Program-made: the position numbers and the translations under genes
In this document: piece by piece, positions 26,971-35,407 of the stretch
How positions within the stretch are numbered: position 1 is the first letter of the stretch
Layout: the number at the start of each line of letters is the position of its first letter
Notes under the pieces: model-generated
What the model was told of the DNA's origin: nothing
Databases searched by the model: none
What the model saw: only the letters and a program-made list of their open reading frames with translations
Source of the DNA: Allobosea sp. WAO
Lineage (GTDB): Bacteria; Pseudomonadota; Alphaproteobacteria; Rhizobiales; Beijerinckiaceae
Assembly: GCF_001509835.1 (NCBI RefSeq)
Contig: NZ_JXTJ01000012.1
Span: 293,240 to 357,239 of the forward strand
Length of the DNA stretch: 64,000 nt
Reading direction: 5' to 3'

Positions 26971-28764
26971 TCAGGAAGCTCTCGCCACCCGGGCGGCCGT
27001 CACGGTTTCGCCCGGGTCGGCCGTCGTTCTGACCCGGTTGCGGCCTTCGGCCTTGGCCCGGTAGAGCGCCGCGTCGGCGGCGCTCAGCAGTTCCTCCCAG
27101 GCTGCCGGTCCGCGGCGGCCGCTCGCGACGCCGAGGCTGGCGGTGACGGCGATGCGTTCGCCGTCGCCGATCTCGATGCGTCGCCGCTCCAGTCCGGAGC
27201 GCAGGCGCTCGGCGATCTCGACGAGGGTTTCGAGGTTTGTCCCCGGAAGAATGAGCGCGATCTCCTCGCCGCCGTAGCGCGCGGCGAGATCGGATTCGCG
27301 GATCGTTTCCAGGGTCAGCGCCGCGATCTCGCGCAGGACCTGGTCGCCGGCCGGATGGCCGTGGCGGTCGTTGATCGCCTTGAAATGGTCGACGTCCATC
27401 AGGATCAGGCCGATCTCGTCCGGCATGTCGGCGAATTCAGGATCTCCCTGGCCGATCCGCTCGAGGGCGCGGCGGTTCAGCAGGCCGGTGAGGCCATCGG
27501 TCTCCGCCTGGCGCTTGAGCCGCGCCGTCAGTTGCCGACGCTCGCGCAGGCGCTGGCGCAGGATGTCGAGCGCGCCGAAGAGCTCGCGCATTTCCTCGCC
27601 GCCCCCGAAACCGCCCGGAGCCGCTTCGATCTCGCGGCCTTCCGCGAGCGCCACGACATGTTCGCGCGCCCTGAGCAATGGCCGAAAAACCAGGCGCCGT
27701 GCGAGCAGGACCAGCAGCAGATTGGTCAGGACGATCAGGACGATGATCACGCTGACGGCCTGGAGCCAGTACCAGGCGGTGTCACGCTCGGCTCGCGACT
27801 GCCGTGAGACGATGTCGAGGAAAGTCGTACGCAACTGTTCGAGGGGCTGCAGCGTCGGCACATAGCGGTCGGTCATCTGCGCTGCGGTGACGCCATAGTC
27901 GCCGGACTGCACGCCGGCGGCGCTCAATTCGGTGATGAAGTCGAGGCCGTCGCCAAAATAGAGCCTGCCGGTGTCTCGCAGTGCCCGGTTCAGTGCGGGA
28001 TCGGCGGCGTAGAGCTCGAGCTGCTTCTCGGCCACCTGCCAGATCTGCAGGAGCCGGCCGCGGGTGTGGCGCAGTTCGTCCCGATCGGCGCTCGAGAGGG
28101 GGCGCCGTGTCGCGATCGGCGTGGCGAGATGCGAACCCATGCGCCCGGCATATTCGCGCAGGTCGCCGAGCATCTGCAGGATCATGACCTGACCGGCCAA
28201 TGCCTGATCCTGCGCGACGATCCGGGCCATGGTGCCGGTGATGAGCGGGCGGGAGACGTCGACGCCGTCGAACATCTGGCGGATGGCGTCCTGGATGATC
28301 TCGCCGCTGCGCGCCGCTTTCGGCAGGGCCGCAGCCGCATCGACGGCCTCGCGTGCCTGGCCCAGCCTCGACCGGACCCGTTCGACGGCGTCGGCAGGAA
28401 AGCCGCTTATGGCCTCCTGGTTCCGCGGAGCGACCGCGTCGAGAGCCTCGTCGCTAAGGGCCCTGAACTGCGTCAGCCGCCGGCGGGCCTGACCATCGGG
28501 CGCCGTTTCCTCACCGAGCACGCTGTTTGCGGGGCCGCGCTCGGCAGAGATCCGGTTCGCGACGTTCAGGACCTTGCCGAAATAGGTGAGCGCCTCGAGA
28601 TCGTCATTGGCGCGCCGATAGTCCCTCAGGAAGACGCCGATCAGGCAGACGGCCAGCGCCAGCGAGAACAGCAGCATCAAGCCGCAGCCGATGATCAGCT
28701 TGGCGTCGAGACTGGCGGCCCGCAGGCGCGCGACCGGGGGCGCCGTGGAAAGCGCGCCGAGCAC
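26971..28764 (-). CDS. Membrane GGDEF protein with periplasmic sensor region
   Basis: A 597-residue protein. TM1 is at about residues 24-48. A periplasmic helical sensor region spans about 50-335, TM2 about 336-358. A linker (LVFRPLLRAREHVVALAEG, HAMP-like) precedes the GGDEF domain (about 420-580). The catalytic loop reads GGEEI in place of GGEEF. RESD, five residues before it, is an intact inhibitory (I) site. LILMDVDHFKAINDRHGH holds the metal-binding Asp residues. It is probably an active diguanylate cyclase with feedback control. It converges on acs with a 12-bp gap. Confidence 0.85.
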   Translation of the reverse strand: MLGALSTAPPVARLRAASLDAKLIIGCGLMLLFSLALAVCLIGVFLRDYRRANDDLEALTYFGKVLNVANRISAERGPANSVLGEETAPDGQARRRLTQFRALSDEALDAVAPRNQEAISGFPADAVERVRSRLGQAREAVDAAAALPKAARSGEIIQDAIRQMFDGVDVSRPLITGTMARIVAQDQALAGQVMILQMLGDLREYAGRMGSHLATPIATRRPLSSADRDELRHTRGRLLQIWQVAEKQLELYAADPALNRALRDTGRLYFGDGLDFITELSAAGVQSGDYGVTAAQMTDRYVPTLQPLEQLRTTFLDIVSRQSRAERDTAWYWLQAVSVIIVLIVLTNLLLVLLARRLVFRPLLRAREHVVALAEGREIEAAPGGFGGGEEMRELFGALDILRQRLRERRQLTARLKRQAETDGLTGLLNRRALERIGQGDPEFADMPDEIGLILMDVDHFKAINDRHGHPAGDQVLREIAALTLETIRESDLAARYGGEEIALILPGTNLETLVEIAERLRSGLERRRIEIGDGERIAVTASLGVASGRRGPAAWEELLSAADAALYRAKAEGRNRVRTTADPGETVTAARVARAS

Positions 28765-28858
28765 GGCTAGAGATCGCCAGCGGAACGTAACGTCATGCCC
28801 GGCAAACTGCTGCCGTCGCCTTTAGATCGGGTAAACCGGCTGCGACCAATCCGGCGCT

Positions 28859-29314
28859 TCAGCCCTGTGTTTTCCGCCGCTTGCCCGCTGTCGGAAGCCG
28901 CTTGCCATAGAGCTCCAGCCGGTGGCGGACGATCTCGTAGCCGAGTTCGGCTGCGATCTTCGCCTGCAGCGCCTCGATCTCGGGTGAGGAGAACTCCACA
29001 ACCGTCCCGGTCTCGATGTCGATCAGGTGGTCGTGATGGGCCTGGTCGGCGTGCTCATAGCGCGAGACGCCGTCCTCGAAGGCGTGGCGCTCGATCGCGC
29101 CTTGCGTCTCCAGCACCTTCATCGTCCGATAGACGGTCGAGAGCGACAGCGTCGGGTCATGGGCGAAGGCGCGGGTGAAGATGCCCTTGGCGTCCGGATG
29201 GTCGTCGGCCTCGGCAAGCACGCGCAGGATGAGACGGCGCTGCTGCGTCATCCGCAGCCCGGCCTTGCGGAGCTGGCCCTCGAAAGCCTCCACGCGCTGG
29301 TCGATTCCCTTCAT
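28859..29314 (-). CDS. mur: Fur-family regulator, probably manganese-responsive Mur
   Basis: A 151-residue repressor. An N-terminal winged helix (LRMTQQRRLILRVLAEADDHPDAKGIF region, LSTVYRTMKVLETQG) is followed by a metal-binding dimerisation domain with ADQAHHDHLIDIETG and EFSSPEIEALQ. The protein contains no Cys, so it lacks the CxxC structural zinc site usual in Zur. With a divergent Mn/Zn-type ABC operon next door, Mur is the best fit. Two operator-like boxes lie in the 129-bp divergent promoter. Identity as Mur is an inference from absence of Cys and context. Confidence 0.82.
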   Translation of the reverse strand: MKGIDQRVEAFEGQLRKAGLRMTQQRRLILRVLAEADDHPDAKGIFTRAFAHDPTLSLSTVYRTMKVLETQGAIERHAFEDGVSRYEHADQAHHDHLIDIETGTVVEFSSPEIEALQAKIAAELGYEIVRHRLELYGKRLPTAGKRRKTQG

Positions 29315-29360
29315 GGCAGAGAGGTAGCAACGCTGAGAGGCATTTGCAAAAACAGTCTAT

Positions 29361-29376
29361 CGCAAATCGTTCGCAA
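29361..29376 (+). promoter_or_regulatory. Operator-like box 1 of mur-sitA promoter
   Basis: CGCAAATCGTTCGCAA fits the shared pattern YGCAARTSGTTYGCAA, imperfectly palindromic as for Fur-family sites. It is followed by TAGCGTT, as is box 2. It lies just upstream of a TTGACA -35 element (29382-29387) reading toward sitA. It is a candidate Mur-responsive element. Confidence 0.6.
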
Positions 29377-29389
29377 TAGCGTTGACAGA

Positions 29390-29405
29390 TGCAAGTGGTT
29401 TGCAA
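29390..29405 (+). promoter_or_regulatory. Operator-like box 2 of mur-sitA promoter
   Basis: TGCAAGTGGTTTGCAA is the second copy of YGCAARTSGTTYGCAA, 29 bases downstream of box 1, and is again followed by TAGCGTT. It occupies the spacer and -10 area of the TTGACA promoter for sitA, a position suited to metal-dependent repression. Confidence 0.6.
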
Positions 29406-29443
29406 TAGCGTTCGAGCATGCGCCATCGAACGCTGGAGAAAGC

Positions 29444-30364
29444 ATGTCCCCGCGCCGTCGTTTCCTGAGCCTGATCGCTGCCGCCCCGCTGGCGCTGGGC
29501 CTCGCCTTCATTCCCCAAGCCGCGTTGGCGCAGGCCGCGCCTGGCAAGCCGCTGCGCGTCGTCACCACCTTCACGGTGATCCAGGACATCGCCCAGAACG
29601 TCGCCGGCACGGCGGCGATCGTCGAGTCGATCACCAAGCCCGGGGCCGAGATCCACGACTACCAGCCGACGCCGCTCGACGTGGTCAAGGCGCAGTCGGC
29701 CGACCTCGTGCTCTGGAACGGCATGAATCTCGAGCGCTGGTTCGAGCGCTTCTTCGACAACGTCAAGAACGTGAAGAGCGCGGTGGTGACCGAGGGCATC
29801 GTGCCGATGGGTATCAAGGAGGGGCCCTACGAGGGCAGGCCCAACCCGCATGCCTGGATGTCGACGGCAAGCGCGCTGATCTATGTCGAGAACATCCGCA
29901 AGGCGCTGGCCGCGGCCGATCCGGCCAATGCCGAGACCTATGCCAAGAATGCCACCGCCTATTCGGCCGAGATCAAGGCAATGGACTCGCCGCTGCGCGC
30001 CCGGCTCGATAAGGTGCCGCAGGACAAGCGCTGGCTGGTCTCCAGCGAGGGCGCCTTCAGTTACCTCACGCGCGACTATGGCTGGCGCGAAGCCTATCTC
30101 TGGCCGATCAATGCCGATGAGCAGGGCACGCCGCAGCAGGTGCGCCGCCTGATCGACCTCGTCCGCAAGAACAAGCTCCCGGCGGTGTTCAGCGAGAGCA
30201 CGATCTCGGACCGGGCCGCAAAGCAGGTCGCACGCGAGACCGGGGCGAAATATGGCGGTGTGCTCTATGTCGACTCGCTCTCCGATGCGCGCGGGGCGGT
30301 GCCGACCTATCTGAAGCTGCTGGAGGTCACCGTCGACACCATCGCCAAGGGATTTGGCCAGTGA
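29444..30364 (+). CDS. sitA: Manganese/zinc ABC transporter, substrate-binding protein
   Basis: A 306-residue periplasmic cluster A-I (SitA/MntC/TroA) metal-binding protein. The signal peptide is MSPRRRFLSLIAAAPLALG and cuts near AALAQA. The four expected metal ligands are visible: His in AEIHDYQPTPLDV, His in PNPHAWMS, Glu in FSESTISDR and Asp in LYVDSLSD. ATG 29444 follows GGAGAA; the open frame extends upstream through the promoter without support. The GTGA overlap couples it to sitB. Mn is favoured over Zn because there is no His-rich loop and the adjacent regulator looks like Mur. Confidence 0.9.
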   Translation: MSPRRRFLSLIAAAPLALGLAFIPQAALAQAAPGKPLRVVTTFTVIQDIAQNVAGTAAIVESITKPGAEIHDYQPTPLDVVKAQSADLVLWNGMNLERWFERFFDNVKNVKSAVVTEGIVPMGIKEGPYEGRPNPHAWMSTASALIYVENIRKALAAADPANAETYAKNATAYSAEIKAMDSPLRARLDKVPQDKRWLVSSEGAFSYLTRDYGWREAYLWPINADEQGTPQQVRRLIDLVRKNKLPAVFSESTISDRAAKQVARETGAKYGGVLYVDSLSDARGAVPTYLKLLEVTVDTIAKGFGQ

Positions 30365-31272
30365 ACCTGCACCGCCCGGTAGCGCCGCAGCTCGCGGCGG
30401 AAGGCGTGCCCTCGATCACGGTCGAGGGCGTCACCGTGAGCTATGCCAACGGCGTCACCGCCGTGAACGACGCCTCCTTCGCGCTCGGGCCGGGCACGAT
30501 CTGCGCGCTGGTCGGCATCAACGGCTCCGGCAAGTCGACGATCTTCAAGACGCTGATGGGCTTCCTGAAGCCGGCTTCCGGCCTTGTGCGGATCGCCGGG
30601 CTGGAGGTGCACCGGGCGCTGAAGCGCGGTCTCGTCGCCTATGTCCCGCAGGCCGAGGAGGTCGACTGGACTTTTCCGGTGCTGGTCGACGATGTCGTGA
30701 TGATGGGCCGCTATGGCCATATGGGCTTCCTGCGCCTGCCGCGGCAGGCCGATCGAGACGCGGTCGAACAGGCGCTGGCCCGGGTCAACATGCTCGATTT
30801 CCGCCGCCGCCAGATCGGCGAGCTCTCGGGCGGGCAGCGCAAGCGCGTCTTCCTCGCCCGCGCTTTGGCGCAGGGCGGGCAGGTGATCCTGCTCGACGAG
30901 CCCTTCACTGGCGTCGATGTCAAGACCGAGGACCAGATCGTCGGACTGATGCGCGAGCTCCGGGCCGAAGGGCGCCTGATGCTGGTCTCGACCCATAATC
31001 TCGGCTCGATCCCGGATTTCTGCGACCAGGTCGTGATCATCAACAAGACCGTGCTCGCGGCCGGGCCGACCGAGACCACCTTCACCCAGGACAACCTGCA
31101 GCGGGCCTTCGGCGGCGCGCTCCGGCACTTCCGCCTGGAGGGCGCGAGCCTGCACGCCGACGCCGACGACCGCGGCGTCACCGTGATCACCGACGACGAG
31201 CGCCCCCTGGTCTTCTACGGCGAACGCGACCATGAGAAGCCCGCTGCCGGTCGGAAGGACGAGCAGCCATGA
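30361..31272 (+). CDS. sitB: Manganese/zinc ABC transporter, ATP-binding protein
   Basis: A 303-residue ABC ATPase. Walker A is GINGSGKST, the Q-loop VPQAEEVDWTFPVLVDDVV, the signature LSGGQRKRVFLARAL and Walker B VILLDEPFTGVD; the switch His is in VSTHN. The YVPQAEEVDWTFP form is typical of metal importers. The GTG start overlaps the sitA stop, and the end overlaps sitC by four bases. The C-terminal extension (about residues 255-303) is acidic. Confidence 0.93.
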   Translation: MNLHRPVAPQLAAEGVPSITVEGVTVSYANGVTAVNDASFALGPGTICALVGINGSGKSTIFKTLMGFLKPASGLVRIAGLEVHRALKRGLVAYVPQAEEVDWTFPVLVDDVVMMGRYGHMGFLRLPRQADRDAVEQALARVNMLDFRRRQIGELSGGQRKRVFLARALAQGGQVILLDEPFTGVDVKTEDQIVGLMRELRAEGRLMLVSTHNLGSIPDFCDQVVIINKTVLAAGPTETTFTQDNLQRAFGGALRHFRLEGASLHADADDRGVTVITDDERPLVFYGERDHEKPAAGRKDEQP

Positions 31273-32123
31273 TGGAACTCCTGCTCGAGCCCTTCGGCTA
31301 CCAGTACATGGTCAAGGCGATCTGGGTCTCGGCCCTGGTCGGCGGGGTCTGCGCCTTCCTCTCCTGCTATCTGATGCTCAAGGGCTGGTCGCTGATGGGC
31401 GACGCGCTGGCGCACGCGATCGTGCCCGGCGTCGCGCTCGCCTACCTGATCAAGGTGCCCTATGCCGCCGGCGCCTTCTTTTCCGGCCTTCTCGCGGCGC
31501 TGGCCATGGCGCTGGTCCGGGTGCGCACGCAATTGCGCGAGGATGCGGTGATCGGCATCGTCTTCACCACCTTCTTCGCGATCGGCCTCTTGATCGTCTC
31601 GATCAACCCGACCTCGGTCAACGTCCAGTCGATCGTGCTCGGCAATATCCTCGGCATTTCCGATGAGGATGTCGTCCAGGTCGCGATCATCGCGCTGGTC
31701 TCGCTCGCCATCCTGCTGGCGCGCTGGAAGGACCTGATGCTGGTCTTCTTCGACGAGAACCATGCCCGCAGCGTCGGGTTGAACCCACTGCGGTTGAAGA
31801 TCCTGTTCTTCGTGCTGCTCAGCGCCTGCACGGTCGCGGCGCTGCAGACGGTCGGGGCCTGTCTCGTCATCGCCATGGTGGTGACGCCGGGCGCGACCGC
31901 CTACCTTTTGACCGACCGCTTCGGCCGGCTGATCGCGATCGCGGTCACCATGGGCGTCACGACCTCGGCGGTCGGCGCCTATGCCAGCTACTTCCTCGAC
32001 GGCTCGACCGGCGGCCTGATCGTCGTCTTCCAGACTCTGCTCTTCCTTGCCGCCTTCGTCTTCGCGCCGAAGCATGGCCGGCTGGCGGCGCGGCGGGCGG
32101 CAAGCGCGAGGGTCTCGGCATGA
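31269..32123 (+). CDS. sitC: Manganese/zinc ABC transporter, permease
   Basis: A 284-residue ABC-3 family permease with about eight hydrophobic segments. CAFLSCYLMLKGWSLMGDALAHAIVPGVA is the family's conserved region (split: SCYLMLKGWSLMGDALAHA), and VGACLVIAMVVTPGATAYLL is the second signature. It forms the membrane channel with SitD. It is paralogous to the next gene, with the same LKGWSLMGDA motif. It overlaps both neighbours by four bases. Confidence 0.92.
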   Translation: MMELLLEPFGYQYMVKAIWVSALVGGVCAFLSCYLMLKGWSLMGDALAHAIVPGVALAYLIKVPYAAGAFFSGLLAALAMALVRVRTQLREDAVIGIVFTTFFAIGLLIVSINPTSVNVQSIVLGNILGISDEDVVQVAIIALVSLAILLARWKDLMLVFFDENHARSVGLNPLRLKILFFVLLSACTVAALQTVGACLVIAMVVTPGATAYLLTDRFGRLIAIAVTMGVTTSAVGAYASYFLDGSTGGLIVVFQTLLFLAAFVFAPKHGRLAARRAASARVSA

Positions 32124-32989
32124 ACCTGCTCGAAACCTGGCTCTTCGCCCCGTTCGCGCACGAATTCATGCAGCGCGGCCTGATCGTCGCGGTGATGGTC
32201 GGCGTGGTCTGCGCCGTGCTCTCCTGCTTCCTCGTGCTCAAGGGCTGGTCGCTGATGGGCGATGCGGTCTCGCATGCGGTGCTGCCCGGCATCGTGCTCG
32301 CCCATATCGCCAGCCTGCCGCTGGCGCTCGGCGCCTTCGCCGCCGGCCTCGGTTGCGCTTTCGGCATCGGCTATCTCAAGGAGAACAGCAGGGTGAAGGA
32401 GGATACGGTGATGGGCATCGTCTTCTCCGGCATGTTCGCGCTCGGCCTCGTGCTCTTCGTCAAGGTCGACAGCGACCAGCACCTGATGCACATCCTGTTC
32501 GGCAACATGCTCGGCGTGACCTGGGCCGACATCGCCGAGACCGCGCTGATCGCGCTGCCGGTCACCGCCATCATGCTGCTGAAACGGCGCGATTTCCTGC
32601 TGCACGCCTTCGATCCGGCCCATGCGCGCGCGATCGGCCTGCCGGTCCGGGCGCTGCATTTCGGTCTGCTCGCACTGCTGGCGCTGACCATCGTCGCGGC
32701 GCTGAAGGCGGTCGGCATCATCCTGGTCGTCGCCATGCTGGTGGCGCCGGGCGCGATCGGCTACCTGACGAGCCGCCGTTTTGACCGCATGCTGCTGGTT
32801 GCCATCGCCTCGGCGACGGCGTCGAGCGTCGCCGGCACGATCCTCTCCTTCCATCTCGATGCCGCCACCGGCCCCTGCATCGTCGTGGTCCAGGGCGGGT
32901 TCTTCGCCCTGGCGCTCGCGGCCAATCTCTGGCGGGCGAGCCGGCGCCGGATGGCGCCCGCCGCTGCGGGGGGCTTCACGAAAGCGTGA
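32120..32989 (+). CDS. sitD: Manganese/zinc ABC transporter, second permease
   Basis: A 289-residue ABC-3 permease, paralogue of sitC (SCFLVLKGWSLMGDAVSHA; VGIILVVAMLVAPGAIGYL). It has about eight membrane segments and a short basic C-terminus. Two permease genes with one ATPase and one binding protein is the sitABCD layout. It is the last gene of the operon; 79 bp later comes the Asp-rich small protein. Confidence 0.92.
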   Translation: MNLLETWLFAPFAHEFMQRGLIVAVMVGVVCAVLSCFLVLKGWSLMGDAVSHAVLPGIVLAHIASLPLALGAFAAGLGCAFGIGYLKENSRVKEDTVMGIVFSGMFALGLVLFVKVDSDQHLMHILFGNMLGVTWADIAETALIALPVTAIMLLKRRDFLLHAFDPAHARAIGLPVRALHFGLLALLALTIVAALKAVGIILVVAMLVAPGAIGYLTSRRFDRMLLVAIASATASSVAGTILSFHLDAATGPCIVVVQGGFFALALAANLWRASRRRMAPAAAGGFTKA

Positions 32990-33068
32990 TCGCCGGGAAT
33001 AATGGCTGGGCTGGGGCGTTGGGCATCGGCCGGCACGCATCTGCCGGCCTTCGAGGAGCGAATGGATC

Positions 33069-33326
33069 ATGGCTGAAACCGATCTCGATCGCCGCCGCCT
33101 GCTGCGCGGCAGCCTGTTCGGGCTGCCCCTGGTCGCCGTCTTTGCGACGGTGATCGGCAGTGCTCCGGCGCGGGCGGACGATGATGACGACGACGATGAT
33201 GACGATCGTCGCAGCCGTCGGCGCCGCTACTGGCAGGAGCGCGAGCGTGAGCGCCAGTATTGGCGGCAGCGTGAACGCGAGCGCTATTATCGCCGCCGCC
33301 GCTACTACGATGACTACGACGATTGA
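33069..33326 (+). CDS. Small Tat-exported protein with Asp10 run and Arg/Tyr/Glu repeats
   Basis: An 85-residue protein. Residues 1-36 form a Tat-like signal (DRRRLLRGS, then a hydrophobic stretch, cleavage after APARA). The predicted mature part starts with ten consecutive Asp, then RRSRRRRYW, repeated RERERQYW/RERERYY units and a YYDDYDD tail. Asp codons alternate GAC and GAT, so the run is not simple triplet slippage. GAGGAG lies 10 bases upstream of ATG 33069. It is 79 bp after sitD on the same strand; the acidic mature protein could bind metal, but that is a guess. I know no described family. Confidence 0.7.
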   Translation: MAETDLDRRRLLRGSLFGLPLVAVFATVIGSAPARADDDDDDDDDDRRSRRRRYWQERERERQYWRQRERERYYRRRRYYDDYDD

Positions 33327-33370
33327 GCGCCGCGGGGCGAGCGGCTCCCCGTTCGTGCCCACCCGCGTGA

Positions 33371-34576
33371 TCAGGCGATAATGCCGGCCTCCTGTAGGGC
33401 GGCGAGGCGTTCCGCGTCGAGTCCGAGCTCGGCGGTGAGCACTTCCCGGGTATCCTGGCCAAGATCCGGCGGCAGACGGCCGACCGGGGCGCGCTCGCCG
33501 TCGAGCCGATAGGGCGGGGCGAGCACGATGCCGGCGCTGCCATCCGGACGTTCTCCCTCGACGACCATGCCGGCCTGCTGCGCACGGTCTGAGCGCAGGG
33601 CCTCGTGCAGGCCGAGCACCTCGCCGCAGGGGATGGCGTGGGCGCTCATCCGCGCCAGCAATTCGGCGCGGGGCCGGGCGCGCAGTTCGGCCTCGATCAC
33701 CGCAATCAGCGCGGAGCGATGCACGGTGCGCTGCAGGTTGGTGCGGAAGCGCTCGTCTTCGAGCAGATCGGGACGCTCGATCACCTGACGGCAGAAGCGC
33801 TCGAACTGGGCATTGTTGCCGACGGTGACGACGAGCGCGCCATCGGCCGCCTCGAACACGCCATAGGGCACGATCGAGGGGTGGGCGTTGCCATAGCGCG
33901 GCGGGTCCTCGCCGAGCGCCAGCGCCTCCAGCGCGTAATAGGCGCCGATGGTCATGCCGGAATCGAACAGAGCGAGCTCGACATGGCGGCCCTTGCCTGT
34001 GCGGCCACGCTGGACGAGCGCGGCGAGCACGGCCTGCGCCGCATACTGCCCGGTGAAGAGATCGACGGCGGCGACGCCGAATTTCAGCGGCGGCTGGGTC
34101 GGCTCGCCATTCAGCGCCATCAGCCCGGCCTCGCCCTGGATCACGAGGTCATAGCCCGGCCGCGTCGCCTCCGGCCCGTCCGAGCCATAGCCAGCGATCG
34201 AGCAGTAGATCAGTCCGGGATTCTCTGCGCTGAGCGCGGCGTAGCCGAGGCCGAGCTTGTCGGCACCGCCGGTCTTGAAGTTCTGGATCACCACGTCGGA
34301 CTTGGCCGCCAGCGCGCGCACGATGGCGAGGCCCTCGGGCTGGGCGATATCGACGCCGACCGAGCGCTTGTTGCGGTTGACGCTGTTGAAATAGCAGGTG
34401 TTGCGGCCGCCGACGCGGATGCCCCAGTCGCGGGTGTCGTCGCCGCGGCCGGGATGCTCGATCTTGATCACCTCGGCGCCGAGATCGCCGAGCACCTGGC
34501 CGCACCAGGGCCCCGCGAGGATGCGCGAGAGATCGAGCACGCGGATGCCGGCGAGCGGCAGGTCGAGGTCGCTCAT
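33371..34576 (-). CDS. CaiB/BaiF (class III) CoA-transferase
   Basis: A 401-residue family III CoA-transferase. LAGIRVLDLSRILAGPWCGQVLGDLGAEVIKIE (read as LDLSRILAGPWCGQ and DLGAEVIKIEHPGRGDD) is the family start; the catalytic Asp lies in GEPTQPPLKFGVAAVDLFTGQ. The C-terminal HAIPCGEVLGLHEAL segment is standard. Such enzymes move CoA between an acyl-CoA and a free acid. In this cluster it could activate the dicarboxylate substrate. It overlaps the iclR start by four bases. Confidence 0.88.
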   Translation of the reverse strand: MSDLDLPLAGIRVLDLSRILAGPWCGQVLGDLGAEVIKIEHPGRGDDTRDWGIRVGGRNTCYFNSVNRNKRSVGVDIAQPEGLAIVRALAAKSDVVIQNFKTGGADKLGLGYAALSAENPGLIYCSIAGYGSDGPEATRPGYDLVIQGEAGLMALNGEPTQPPLKFGVAAVDLFTGQYAAQAVLAALVQRGRTGKGRHVELALFDSGMTIGAYYALEALALGEDPPRYGNAHPSIVPYGVFEAADGALVVTVGNNAQFERFCRQVIERPDLLEDERFRTNLQRTVHRSALIAVIEAELRARPRAELLARMSAHAIPCGEVLGLHEALRSDRAQQAGMVVEGERPDGSAGIVLAPPYRLDGERAPVGRLPPDLGQDTREVLTAELGLDAERLAALQEAGIIA

Positions 34577-35403
34577 GAGCCCATCACGCCTTCCAGGCTG
34601 GCGGCGAAGGCGATCAGGCGCGGGCGCACCTCATCGAGCAGGAAGCCTTCGTCGAGGATGACGGTCGGCGCGCCGCAGTTGATCGACATTGGCGGCAGGC
34701 CGCCGCCCGGGCGGAAGCCGACCGCGATCGAGCTCACCGTAGGCTGCCATTCGCCGAAGGAGCGCACGCAGCCGGTTTCACGATATTCCGCCAGTGCCCG
34801 CTCGACGCCTTCGCGCAGGCGCGGCCAGGCGGTCTCGTCGACCGAGCGGACATCTTCGAGGATCGCCTCGCGCTCGGCCTCGTCGCAGATGGCGAGATAG
34901 GCTCGGCCCATGGCACTGCGGCAGAGCGAAAGCCGCGAGCCGACATCAATGTTGAGCGCGATCGCCGCCTCGCCGCGGCAGCACTCGACATAGCGCATGC
35001 CGAGTCGGTCGCGGACGCCGAGGCCGACCGAGGCGTTGGAGAAGGCGGCGAGCTCGCGCATGCCGGGCCGGGCGATCCGGCGCACGTCGAGCCCGGCGAG
35101 CGCCGTGGCGCCGAGCGCGATCGTCGCGGTGCCGAGCCGGTAGCTGCCGCTCTCCGGCATGGCCTGGAGATAGCCGAGCCGCGTCAGCGTATGGGTCAGG
35201 CGCGAGACCGTCGAGCGCGCGAGGCCGCAGCGCAGTGCGATCTCGGAATTGGCGAGCGCTTCCTCGCCGCGCCGGAAGCAGGAGAGCAGTTCGAGCCCTC
35301 GCGCCAGGGCCGTGATGAAATGCCGGTCTTCGCCCGCCTCGCCCGCAGTCGTGCGCGCCGGCCGCCCGGGCCTCGCGCGCATTGGAGGGGCGGCGGCAGG
35401 CAT
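34573..35403 (-). CDS. IclR-family transcriptional regulator
   Basis: A 276-residue regulator. An N-terminal winged helix-turn-helix lies at about residues 30-85 (ALARGLELLSCFRRG, LRCGLARSTVSRLTHTLTRLGYL). A C-terminal IclR effector domain follows (about 100-270), with SRLSLCRSAMGRAYLAICDE and VGFRPGGGLPPMSINCGAPT. It is the obvious local regulator of the dicarboxylate cluster. The duplicated palindromes ATTCYGC-N3-GCGGAAT at 37268-37389 are good candidate operators. ATG 35403 is followed by an Ala/Pro/Arg-rich lead. Confidence 0.87.
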   Translation of the reverse strand: MPAAAPPMRARPGRPARTTAGEAGEDRHFITALARGLELLSCFRRGEEALANSEIALRCGLARSTVSRLTHTLTRLGYLQAMPESGSYRLGTATIALGATALAGLDVRRIARPGMRELAAFSNASVGLGVRDRLGMRYVECCRGEAAIALNIDVGSRLSLCRSAMGRAYLAICDEAEREAILEDVRSVDETAWPRLREGVERALAEYRETGCVRSFGEWQPTVSSIAVGFRPGGGLPPMSINCGAPTVILDEGFLLDEVRPRLIAFAASLEGVMGS

Positions 35404-35407
35404 CGTT

